5,472 nucleotides of DNA from Verrucomicrobiota bacterium. GTDB taxonomy: Bacteria; Verrucomicrobiota; Verrucomicrobiia; Opitutales; Opitutaceae. This document shows, in pieces, positions 1-5,415 of this stretch (position 1 is the stretch's first letter; every line of letters starts with the position of its first letter). A program made the translations under genes and the position numbers. The notes under the pieces are model-generated. The model searched no databases and had not been told where the DNA came from. It saw only the letters and a program-made list of their open reading frames with translations. Where the stretch lies: positions 1 through 5,472 of the forward strand of contig JAEZDN010000071.1 in assembly GCA_023433275.1 (NCBI GenBank). Direction: 5' to 3'.

Positions 1-161
1 GGCTGGGGGGATAACACGGATGGGAGGTAGGGGGTTACAGAAAGGATGAATTAGGAAGGAAAATTAGGAAAGGCGGCGCATGCGGTGGGTTCGGTGGCGA
101 CGAGGAGGCCGAGGAGACGAGGATGAGGAGGAAAGGAACTTGGGGGGACGGAGGGGGCTTG

Positions 162-317
162 AACCACAGATCAACACCGATGGGCCCAGATGGTTTTTCG
201 GGGGGGGGGATAACAGGGACATGGAGGAACCAGCCGCGAAGAGCGCGAAGGAACGCGAAGGGAGATCGCCTCGGACAGCTGCCTCGCATCGGTGCGAATC
301 CGTGTTCATCTGTGGTT
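162..317. repeat. Imperfect inverted repeat with 20-nt arms (156 bp overall)
   Basis: The left arm at 162-181 reads AACCACAGATCAACACCGAT. The reverse complement of the right arm at 298-317 reads AACCACAGATGAACACGGAT. They match at 18 of 20 positions, so the two arms face each other. Just inside the right arm, a second CATCGG/CACCGATG-like word (around 287-293) continues the same theme. The enclosed 116 bp contain the G10 run and the CGCGAAG array. This could be a small non-autonomous mobile element or two independent copies of a dispersed intergenic repeat that happen to face each other. No target-site duplication was recognised. Confidence 0.6.
235..260 (+). repeat. Three-copy CGCGAAG short-period repeat
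   Basis: CGCGAAG occurs at 235-241, 244-250 and 254-260, so the period is 9 and then 10 bases, with variable linker bases. It lies between the arms of the 162-317 inverted repeat. Its function is unknown. It is one of several short-period repeat words confined to the spacers of this window. Confidence 0.65.
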
Positions 318-335
318 GAAACGATCGGACCTGTA

Positions 336-1613
336 TCAGTCCAGTTTCACGCGGTCGTTGGAGTCGTATTGGGACATGTCGGAGAGGATGACCCAGTCGC
401 CGGGCTGAAGGCCCGAGATGACCTCGATGGTGTTGACGGAGCTGCGGCCAAACTCGACCTGGACGCGGTTGGCCTCGGTGGCGGTGTGGGTGCTGCCGTT
501 GGCCTTGAAGATGCCGACGCGGCTTTTCTCCTGACCGAAGGCGGGGCGGCCCACGTAGATCACATCATCGAGGCGCTCGAGTTCGATCGTGCCGTCGACC
601 GAGAGGTCGGGGCGGGAACCGCGGGGGAGCGGGCCATCGAAGATGACGTCGACGGTGACCGTGCCGTTTTGGACCGCGGGATCGATGCGGGAGACGCGTC
701 CCTCCACGACGCCGTTGCGGGTATCGACCGAAGCGAGCTGGCCGATGGCGATGTCCTTGGCCTGGGTTTCGGCGATGCGGACCTCCGCCTTGAGTTTCAG
801 CGGGTCGGCCACGCGGGCGAGGTTGTTGCCCGGCTGGACCTGGGCGCCGACCTCGATGGGAAGATTGGGAGTGCCGAGGGCGGAGAGGACGCCGGACATG
901 GTGGCGCGGACCTGGAGGGCCTCGAGTTCCTCGTTGCGGAGGCGGGAGAGAGAGGCGAGGCGCTCGACTTCGGCTTCCTGGACGGCGAGTTGGGGTTTGA
1001 TGGATTCCTTGGCGAAGGCGTAGCGCTTCTGCTCGATCTCGTAATTGATCGCGGCTTGGGCGGCGGTGCCTTGGGAGAGCTTGAGTTGGACGGGGGCGAC
1101 GAGGCCGTCCTTGAAGAGTTCCTCGTTCACCTCGGCTTGGAGGCGGGCCTGTTCGTAATTGGACTTGGCCTGGGCGGCGGCGGCCTCGGCCTGGAGGAGA
1201 CCGCTTTCAAGAGTGACGCGCAGACCGGCCAGCTGGGCCTCGGCGGCGAGGAGTTGGGATTTGGCGTTGGCGGCGGCGGAGACGACGTCGGGATTGCTCA
1301 GTTCGAGGATGAGCGTGCCGGGTTCGACGGGAGCGCCGGGGCGGATGACGATCTTGTCGACGCGGCCCTGCGTGCGGGCGGCGATCCAGCGGATCTCCTC
1401 GGGGACCAGGGTGCCGAGGCCGCGGACCTGGCGGACCATGGGGCCGCGTTTGACCTCGCCCATCCAGACGAGATTCTTGGGCATCGAAGGCGCCGCGGGT
1501 TTGAGGCGTCCGAGCAGGACGGTGATGCCGATGAGGGCGACGCCGGCGATGACGGCGTAGATGATGCGTTTGCGGCGTTTTTCCTTGGCGACGTTGGGGC
1601 GGGCGATGTCCAT
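336..1613 (-). CDS. HlyD/MacA-like periplasmic efflux adaptor subunit (membrane fusion protein)
   Basis: This 425-residue protein would bridge an inner-membrane exporter (ABC or RND type) to an outer-membrane channel. It has a basic N-terminus (KEKRRKR) followed by one membrane anchor at about residues 17-35 and no lipobox cysteine, so it is predicted to be anchored by that helix with the rest in the periplasm. The first half of a lipoyl-like domain lies at about 77-108 (GRVDKIVIRPGAPVEPGTLI). An Ala/Gln/Glu-rich helical hairpin follows at about 109-232, and the second lipoyl half at about 233-270 (RATMSGVLSALG, then VQPGNNLARVAD). A beta-barrel region occupies about 271-345, and a membrane-proximal region with GLQPGDWVILSD runs to the C-terminus. 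The length is normal for the family. The ATG at 1613 has no clear Shine-Dalgarno sequence, but the basic segment and anchor directly after it support this start. Adaptors of this type often sit beside MacB-like ABC transporter genes. None is visible here, so the partner and substrate are unknown. Confidence 0.9.
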   Translation of the reverse strand: MDIARPNVAKEKRRKRIIYAVIAGVALIGITVLLGRLKPAAPSMPKNLVWMGEVKRGPMVRQVRGLGTLVPEEIRWIAARTQGRVDKIVIRPGAPVEPGTLILELSNPDVVSAAANAKSQLLAAEAQLAGLRVTLESGLLQAEAAAAQAKSNYEQARLQAEVNEELFKDGLVAPVQLKLSQGTAAQAAINYEIEQKRYAFAKESIKPQLAVQEAEVERLASLSRLRNEELEALQVRATMSGVLSALGTPNLPIEVGAQVQPGNNLARVADPLKLKAEVRIAETQAKDIAIGQLASVDTRNGVVEGRVSRIDPAVQNGTVTVDVIFDGPLPRGSRPDLSVDGTIELERLDDVIYVGRPAFGQEKSRVGIFKANGSTHTATEANRVQVEFGRSSVNTIEVISGLQPGDWVILSDMSQYDSNDRVKLD

Positions 1614-1665
1614 GCGGGTATTGTTGCGCAGGTAATTGCACCGACCGTGCCAAGTCGTGGGGCGA

Positions 1666-1693
1666 GTTATTAGTTACTGGTTATTAGATAATA
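1666..1693 (+). repeat. Four-unit AT-rich heptamer repeat upstream of the adaptor gene
   Basis: Four 7-bp units lie end to end: GTTATTA, GTTACTG, GTTATTA, GATAATA. The last unit also forms a small palindrome with its predecessor (TATTA-GA-TAATA, 1682-1693). It is a sharp AT-rich island in GC-rich DNA, 53 bp upstream of the adaptor start, within the spacer that should hold the adaptor promoter if there is one. It could supply a -10-like element for the minus strand, but I could not pair it with a convincing -35 box. Confidence 0.65.
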
Positions 1694-1705
1694 GTGGATT
1701 TTAGG

Positions 1706-1755
1706 TCCCGGCGCGGAAATCGATGCAACGGCGAAGCCGGGATGAGGGCGTCCCG
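1706..1755 (-). terminator. Possible stem-loop region downstream of the sensor kinase
   Basis: TCCCGGC at 1706-1712 is complementary to GCCGGGA at 1736-1742, giving a 7-bp stem with a 23-nt loop. CGGGA at 1738-1742 can instead pair with TCCCG at 1751-1755. The region lies 63-112 bp beyond the kinase stop codon on the minus strand. No T-run follows, so it is not a canonical intrinsic terminator. It may be a fold in the 3' untranslated region or chance pairing in GC-rich DNA. Confidence 0.2.
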
Positions 1756-1817
1756 ATTATGGGATGCGTGAGGGACCCCCGCCGGCGAGACGGGTGGTCG
1801 GCGCAGGCTGGCGCGCG

Positions 1818-3926
1818 TTACGAGGCGGTCTCGCTGACCTGCGAGTCCGGGGAGGACTTCGGAGCGGCGTTCGTCACCGTGCGCAGGGCGCGGACGATGG
1901 CGGGGAGGTCGACGGGTTTCGTGAGGTGAACGGCGAAGCCGTGTTCGTGGCTGTTGCGCACGTCGGCTTCGGAGCCGTAGCCGGAGAGGGCGATGGTGCG
2001 GCCGGCGAAACCGGAGCCGATCCGCGCCACGAGCTCATGGCCGCTGCCGTCGGGCAGGCCGAGATCGCTGAGCAGCACGTCGAACGCATTGGATTGCGCG
2101 AGTCGAGTGGCCTCGGCGACGCAGGTGGCGGTGGTCACCTGATGACCCAGATTCGAAAGGAGCTTGTTCAGGACGAAGAGCGTGGAGGCGTGATCTTCCA
2201 CGAGGAGAATGCGCAGGGGCCCGGTGGGGGCAGCCGCGGATGGGACTTGGGCTGGCGCGGCGGCGGCGGGCGGCGTGGCGAGGACAGGCAGTTCCACGGC
2301 GAAGGTGGCGCCGCGTCCCTCGCCATCACTGAAAGCATTGATAGCACCACCGTGGACCTCGGCGAGTCGCCGGGCGATCGAAAGGCCGAGCCCGAGGCCG
2401 CCGTGCTGGGCGTGCTGAAGCGAGGAAGCCTGCTCAAACGCGTGGAAAAGACGCGCCTCCATTTCCTTGCTGAAGCCCGCGCCGGTGTCGGCGATGCGGA
2501 CACGGATGCGCCCGGCGTCCGAGTTGTCCGTGCGAATACTGATCGTGCCGGAAGTCGGGGTGAACTTGAGGGCGTTATCGAGGAGGTTCCAGAAGATCTG
2601 GCGGAGGCGGATGTCGTCGCCGTTGACCCAGTGGCGGGCGGCTTGCAGGTCCAGGATCACGGGGGCCGATCGGACGCGGTCGGGTCCGGTGCAGAGCGCC
2701 ACCGTATCGTGGAGCACCTGGTGAAGGTCGACGTCGGTGCGGTCCAGCACGAGCTTCTGTCGCTCGATGCGGGTGAGGTCGAGCAGGTCGGAGATGAGCC
2801 GGGTCTCGAGCTCGAGATTTTGGCGCATGAGCACGAGGTCGGGGCGCAAGGCATCGGGAAAACCGGGGTGGCTTTCCAGCGCCGACAAGGTGAGCAGCAC
2901 GGGCGAGAGGGGAGTCCGCATCTCGTGGCTGAGCGTGGCGAGGAATTCGGTCTTGGCGCGATTGGCGCGCTCGGCCTGTTCGCGGGCGATGACGGCGGCG
3001 GCGCGGGCCTCCTCGGTGACCTGGGCCTGGCGGGCGAGTTCGGCGGCTTTCTCCCGCTCGGCGGCGAGGCGTTGTTGTTCGAGCGCGGACATGTTGCGCG
3101 CGTTGCGGAGGATCAGGCTGACGAGGATGAGCGTCAGGATGATGATGAGGAGGGGACGGCCGAGGGCGGGATCGATGAGTCCCATGCGCTCGCCCAGGGT
3201 TCGAACCCATCCGATCAGGAAAGGCAGCAGCAACGCGGGCAGCAGGAGGCGGCGGGCCATGACGCCACCCGCGTAGTCGGCAGACAAGGTGGTCATGATT
3301 GCGGTGGCCGGACGGACGACGAAGAGGCCGAGCGCAAAAGCTAGCAGAGCGAGGGCGGTGTGGAGCGCGATACCCGTGTAGCGCGAGATGCCATACAGAG
3401 GCGCGATATCATAGGCATAGCCCATGGTGGGGATGGCGGCGATCACGGCGATGCCGATGGCGACGCACTGGGCGGCGTGATCGCGGCGAAAACTCAGGGC
3501 GAGGAGGCCCGCGCCGCCGAGCATCACGGAAAGGCACCCGGGCGGCCCCATGCGGTTGGGGCTGGCGGTGGCGGGTTCGCCGGGGGGTTCCGCGAAGAAA
3601 AGTTGGTCGATGCCGAGGTCGACGCCGAAGACATGTTCGCCGAGGGTGAGCAGGCCGATGAGGACCGCCACGGCGGCGCAGGCCCGGGCGAGCCGGATGC
3701 GCTTGGGGGTGGGGGTGGCGGGGCGCAGCAGCAGGAGACTCGTGCCGAGCGCGATCAGGGCCAGCGTGGTATTGGTCTTGATCGTGATCCCCCCGATCAA
3801 GTGGCCCTTCAGGTAGGGATTGTTCAGGATCCAACCCAGGAGCCCGCAAGCGCCGGTGGTCACGACGAGCCAGCCCGCGATGGGCACGATGCGGTTCGAA
3901 CAAAGCTCGGTGAAGGGCCGATTCAT
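1818..3926 (-). CDS. Membrane-bound hybrid sensor histidine kinase with C-terminal receiver domain
   Basis: This 702-residue two-component kinase autophosphorylates on His and passes phosphate to its own Asp. About eight membrane segments are visible, near residues 13-34, 48-67, 79-97, 129-146, 152-172, 184-204, 226-243 and 258-274. Positively charged loops fall on the predicted cytoplasmic side. The N-terminal module, with LGIDQLFF, NRMGPPG and GGVMARRLLLPALLLP, resembles a widespread uncharacterised sensor module, so the ligand is unknown. An Ala/Glu-rich coiled coil spans about 278-326. HisKA has H334 in LSHEMRTPL. The HATPase domain shows the N box (NLLDNALKF, N451), D480 in DTGAGF, and GGLGLGLS at 509-516. 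An Ala/Pro linker (about 549-570) leads to the receiver at about 571-681, with acidic E577/D578, phosphoacceptor D621 (LLSDLGLPD), S648 and K670 (LTKP). All key residues are intact. An in-frame ATG at 3998 would add 24 residues of basic, unconserved-looking sequence. I prefer 3926, although neither start has a clear ribosome binding site. No cognate HPt or output regulator is in view. Confidence 0.92.
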   Translation of the reverse strand: MNRPFTELCSNRIVPIAGWLVVTTGACGLLGWILNNPYLKGHLIGGITIKTNTTLALIALGTSLLLLRPATPTPKRIRLARACAAVAVLIGLLTLGEHVFGVDLGIDQLFFAEPPGEPATASPNRMGPPGCLSVMLGGAGLLALSFRRDHAAQCVAIGIAVIAAIPTMGYAYDIAPLYGISRYTGIALHTALALLAFALGLFVVRPATAIMTTLSADYAGGVMARRLLLPALLLPFLIGWVRTLGERMGLIDPALGRPLLIIILTLILVSLILRNARNMSALEQQRLAAEREKAAELARQAQVTEEARAAAVIAREQAERANRAKTEFLATLSHEMRTPLSPVLLTLSALESHPGFPDALRPDLVLMRQNLELETRLISDLLDLTRIERQKLVLDRTDVDLHQVLHDTVALCTGPDRVRSAPVILDLQAARHWVNGDDIRLRQIFWNLLDNALKFTPTSGTISIRTDNSDAGRIRVRIADTGAGFSKEMEARLFHAFEQASSLQHAQHGGLGLGLSIARRLAEVHGGAINAFSDGEGRGATFAVELPVLATPPAAAAPAQVPSAAAPTGPLRILLVEDHASTLFVLNKLLSNLGHQVTTATCVAEATRLAQSNAFDVLLSDLGLPDGSGHELVARIGSGFAGRTIALSGYGSEADVRNSHEHGFAVHLTKPVDLPAIVRALRTVTNAAPKSSPDSQVSETAS

Positions 3927-4097
3927 GCGTGGGGTGCTCGTCAGAGTGCGCGGACGGCCGCGCCTGGCAAGAAGGAGGGCGGTAGGCAGATACCCCATGG
4001 ACCCAAGGACATTGGGAGGGGGTGCCGGGGCACTTGGGTACGGGGTTGGAAATGCTCGAACCCAAGCGGGGCCGGGTCATGCCGGACAGAACAGGCG

Positions 4098-4121
4098 CAC
4101 GGAGGCACGGAGTCACAGAGT
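4098..4121 (+). repeat. Three tandem octamers (CACGGAGK type)
   Basis: Three 8-bp units are contiguous: CACGGAGG, CACGGAGT and CACAGAGT. From memory, words of this style recur in the spacers of Verrucomicrobia and Planctomycetes genomes. Nothing in the sequence indicates a function. The repeat lies 172 bp upstream of the kinase start on the minus strand. Confidence 0.65.
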
Positions 4122-4229
4122 CGAAGGAGGGAGGTCTGGCCGGTGGAGTCGGGCCCTCCCATGGAAGTGGACCGGCCGGGCCGGATCGGGGCGGCGCTCT
4201 GGAGGACGCGCCGAACAAGGGCGGGAGAA

Positions 4230-4256
4230 AGAGAAAGATTAAGAGAAAGAGAACGA
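4230..4256 (+). repeat. Purine-rich 27-mer direct repeat, copy A
   Basis: This AGAGAAAGATTA...GAGAACGA word matches copy B at 4576-4602 in 26 of 27 positions, the only difference being A versus C at the thirteenth base. It is nearly pure A/G, unlike the GC-rich flanks. The two copies are in the same orientation and bracket the hairpin units at 4334-4486. Confidence 0.75.
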
Positions 4257-4333
4257 GGGGGGCGGGCCTCGCACCCCCGTGTGGGAGGAGGACCGACGCG
4301 AGGTCGGCCCCTGCCGTGACGAGCGGACAACGA

Positions 4334-4370
4334 CCGGGGTGGGGGCGCCCCGGCTCCAAGGGGGCGGCAA
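4334..4370 (+). repeat. Hairpin unit 0, the diverged copy of the 4372-4486 repeat
   Basis: CCGGGG at 4334-4339 pairs with CCCCGG at 4348-4353, and is followed by CTCCAAGGGGGCGGCAA. Unit 1 shows the same order, a hairpin followed by CTCCAAGG. The stem sequence differs from units 1 and 2 but base pairing is kept, which suggests a diverged member of the same element. Confidence 0.45.
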
Positions 4371-4371
4371 A

Positions 4372-4422
4372 CCACGGCGGGGTCGCCGTGGCTCCAAGGG
4401 AGGGCGCAAGGAGCGCGGGGAA
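4372..4422 (+). repeat. Hairpin unit 1
   Basis: CCACGGCG (4372-4379), a GGGT loop and CGCCGTGG (4384-4391) form a perfect 8-bp stem with a four-base loop. The tail, CTCCAAGG then GGGCGCAAGGAGCGCGGGG, closely parallels that of unit 2. Within the tail, GCGC at 4404-4407 can pair with GCGC at 4413-4416, giving a second small stem. The units are too irregularly spaced to be a CRISPR array. Confidence 0.7.
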
Positions 4423-4431
4423 TTGAAATGG

Positions 4432-4486
4432 TGAAACCACGGCGGGGTCGCCGTGGTTTCAAGGATGGCCCGCAAGGGCGCGGGAA
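4432..4486 (+). repeat. Hairpin unit 2, with a perfect 13-bp stem
   Basis: TGAAACCACGGCG (4432-4444), a GGGT loop (4445-4448) and CGCCGTGGTTTCA (4449-4461) form a fully complementary 13-bp stem. Its inner 20 bases are identical to the hairpin of unit 1. The tail carries GCCC (4468-4471), GCAA, GGGC (4476-4479), a second small stem with a GNRA-type loop. It lies about 460 bp beyond the end of the toxin-side spacer boundary on the kinase side, has no T-run, and is probably a dispersed REP-like element rather than a terminator. Confidence 0.75.
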
Positions 4487-4575
4487 GCGGCCTGCACGGA
4501 CGCGGGCCCTCCGGGGACGGACGCGGAACCTTTGCGGCTGGCGCGTCGTGACGGGGGGCGTGCGTTTCGGGGAGA

Positions 4576-4602
4576 AGAGAAAGATTACGAGAAAGAGAAC
4601 GA
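4576..4602 (+). repeat. Purine-rich 27-mer direct repeat, copy B
   Basis: This is the second copy of the 4230-4256 word, 346 bp further on and in the same orientation, with a single substitution. The match does not extend clearly to either side beyond a few purines, so the repeated unit is about the size of the 27-mer itself. It lies 74 bp downstream of the toxin stop codon on the minus strand. Confidence 0.75.
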
Positions 4603-4643
4603 TTTGGGCTGCGATCCTCCGATCAGAGCGGGGGGCGACTTCG

Positions 4644-4665
4644 AAGGGGTCAGGCTGCTTTATTC
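4644..4665. repeat. GGGGTCAGGCTGC word just downstream of the toxin gene
   Basis: The stretch contains GGGGTCAGGCTGCTTTATTC. From memory, words of the GGGGTCAGG type recur in many bacterial genomes close to REP-associated (Y1, IS200-like) transposase genes. Neither an inverted partner nor such a transposase is visible here. It may be a solitary remnant or a coincidence. Confidence 0.3.
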
Positions 4666-4676
4666 CCGAAGGAGTG

Positions 4677-4970
4677 CTACTTTCGAGCAATACCGAAGCT
4701 TGGGCGCCGTCTATGATGCCGTAGAACGAGAACGCGAACACCTGCTGAGCTTTCCCGAAACAAAAGGTGGTAAGGGAACGTTGGCATGTTCGCGCGGCGC
4801 AACCCGTGTGATGCGGGATGAAACCTTCGAGGTTCTCGGGCAATCTCCACCACCAATGCATCCAACTCAGTGAAGAACCGATCGGACAGAGACGCTCCGC
4901 CTTCCTCCTCGTAATACCCCAAAACTGCCCGCAAATCCTTTTGGACGAGCGGATGAAAAATCAGCGCCAT
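4677..4970 (-). CDS. ParE/RelE-family toxin of a type II toxin-antitoxin system
   Basis: This 97-residue protein has the size and motif order of ParE/RelE-superfamily toxins. The N-terminus starts FHPLVQKDLRAVLGYYEEE, followed by a helix with DRFFTELDALVVEI and then PRRFHP. FPYHLLFR and VLVLRHHRRRPSFG make up the C-terminal strands and basic tail. RelE members cut mRNA on the ribosome and ParE members inhibit gyrase. The sequence alone does not say which applies, though the FHP...YYE...FPYHLLFR pattern favours the ParE-like branch. The ATG lies three bases after the antitoxin stop (TGA-GCG-ATG), so translation is probably coupled. The stop is TAG. There is no frameshift or truncation, so the toxin appears intact. 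Local GC content looks lower than in the kinase and adaptor genes, in keeping with acquisition. Confidence 0.87.
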   Translation of the reverse strand: MALIFHPLVQKDLRAVLGYYEEEGGASLSDRFFTELDALVVEIAREPRRFHPASHGLRRANMPTFPYHLLFRESSAGVRVLVLRHHRRRPSFGIARK

Positions 4971-4973
4971 CGC

Positions 4974-5186
4974 TCAGCGACCGAGTTCTTTCTTCAAAAC
5001 CGACCACTCGATGCCAGACGCCGGATCGGCCTCCAGTTCTGCGTCGCGCCGAAGCGCTTCTGCAATTCCTTCGTCTTCATCCGACAGCACGGCCGGCAAT
5101 GTCTGCAAAATGTCCGACGCGAGCACAGCGCGTTCGGCATCCGTGAGGCTCAACGCTTCCTTTTTGAGTTCTTGCAACCGTGTCAT
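4974..5186 (-). CDS. Addiction-module antitoxin partner of the ParE/RelE-like toxin
   Basis: This 70-residue acidic protein fits the short addiction-module antitoxin family that pairs with ParE/RelE-like toxins. It shows an N-terminal helix with LKKEALSLTDAERAVLASDIL, then DEDEGIAEALRRDAEL and the C-terminal GIEWSVLKKELGR typical of the family. It would bind and neutralise the toxin encoded just downstream. The frame is open upstream to an ATG at 5336, but the extra 50 residues look like non-coding translation and the family normally begins at M-x-x-L-x-x-L. I therefore chose the ATG at 5186. No Shine-Dalgarno sequence is evident there. An inverted repeat directly upstream could serve in autoregulation, although this family lacks an obvious DNA-binding fold in what I can see. 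Confidence 0.87.
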   Translation of the reverse strand: MTRLQELKKEALSLTDAERAVLASDILQTLPAVLSDEDEGIAEALRRDAELEADPASGIEWSVLKKELGR

Positions 5187-5195
5187 GCAGCAAAT

Positions 5196-5222
5196 GTGGC
5201 TTCGAACGGTGGGAACGCCACC
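5196..5222. promoter_or_regulatory. Candidate operator: overlapping inverted repeats upstream of the antitoxin
   Basis: GGTGG (5208-5212), a five-base spacer and CCACC (5218-5222) form one inverted repeat. GTGGC (5196-5200) with GCCAC (5217-5221) forms a second that shares its right arm. TTCGAA (5201-5206) is a third small palindrome in between. All lie 10-36 bp upstream of the antitoxin ATG, where toxin-antitoxin operons usually carry their promoter and operator. I found no confident -35/-10 pair. The arms are short, so chance is possible. Confidence 0.3.
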
Positions 5223-5379
5223 TTTTCTTTGCCGAACGAGACTGTCGGAAAAGGGGTTCGTGTCGAGGTTGGTGACCGGATTTTGAGGTGAGCGGATTGA
5301 ATAGACGATTTTTGAGGCCGTGGTGCCCCAAAACAAAGGAAGGGGCGGGATCGAGCGATGCCGCGACGCGGTGGTGGGC

Positions 5380-5403
5380 TTGGGGCGGGTAAGTTCTCCC
5401 CAA
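5380..5403 (-). terminator. Possible stem-loop downstream of the transposase tail
   Basis: TTGGGG (5380-5385) pairs with CCCCAA (5398-5403) around a 12-nt loop, 13-36 bp after the transposase stop on the minus strand. A GGGGCCCC palindrome at 5407-5414 lies between them. No T-run follows. It could be a weak terminator or part of the insertion-sequence end. The element's terminal inverted repeat cannot be defined from one end. Confidence 0.22.
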
Positions 5404-5415
5404 AGGGGGGCCCCA

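Larger units (their letters stand above)
1..335. other. Gene-free repeat-rich spacer downstream of the efflux adaptor
   Basis: I see no credible gene in this stretch. Translations in all frames are low-complexity or nonsense, and none resembles a protein family. The left part is purine-rich, with ATTAGGAA occurring at 50-57 and 63-70 and a GGA/GAGG-rich run around 80-140. GGGGGGATAACA occurs twice, at 5-16 and 204-215, and the second copy is the end of a run of ten G at 200-209. The right part holds an inverted repeat and a CGCGAAG array, listed separately. The adaptor gene transcribes into this region from the right. No stem followed by a T-run, as expected of an intrinsic terminator, is evident on the minus strand just after its stop. 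Confidence 0.7.
3927..4676. other. Long gene-free repeat mosaic between toxin and sensor kinase
   Basis: These 750 bp hold no credible gene. The open frames on both strands are Arg/Pro/Gly-rich and match no family I recognise. The part nearest the kinase (3927-4080) should include its 5' untranslated region and promoter, but no clear -35/-10 pair was seen. It does contain CTTGGGT at 4033-4039 facing ACCCAAG at 4060-4066, a 7-bp stem with a 20-nt loop. The part from 4090 to 4670 is packed with the octamers, 27-mers, hairpin units and a GGGGTCAGGCTGC word listed separately. A further small stem, CCGAC (4293-4297) with GTCGG (4303-4307), lies among them. The region is very G-rich on the plus strand. 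Confidence 0.7.

Noticed and set aside
35..289. 84-codon minus-strand open frame at the left edge as a next gene in the operon
   Set aside because: It is Pro/Ser-rich, lies across the inverted repeat and CGCGAAG array, and shows no motif or family resemblance.
123..1673. 516-codon plus-strand open frame antisense to the adaptor
   Set aside because: It is an Asp/Gly/Ala-Leu-rich shadow produced by the GC-rich codon use of the minus-strand gene, has no family signature, and begins in repeat DNA.
1764..3344. 526-codon plus-strand open frame antisense to the sensor kinase
   Set aside because: It is a compositional shadow of the kinase gene, whose HisKA, HATPase and receiver motifs are unmistakable on the other strand.
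3927..3998. 24-residue N-terminal extension of the sensor kinase from the upstream ATG
   Set aside because: The extension is basic and low in family character and has no ribosome binding site. The first membrane segment follows naturally from the ATG at 3926. It remains possible.
4334..4486. CRISPR array
   Set aside because: There are only three units, start-to-start spacing is irregular (38 and 65 bp), the tails resemble one another rather than being unique spacers, and no cas gene is in view.
3941..4861. 306-codon minus-strand open frame running from the toxin gene across the repeat mosaic
   Set aside because: It overlaps the real toxin gene out of frame, and the remainder translates hairpins and purine repeats into Arg/Pro-rich nonsense.
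5187..5336. 50-residue N-terminal extension of the antitoxin
   Set aside because: The extra sequence has no helical or family character, and antitoxins of this type are about 70 residues long, matching the internal ATG.
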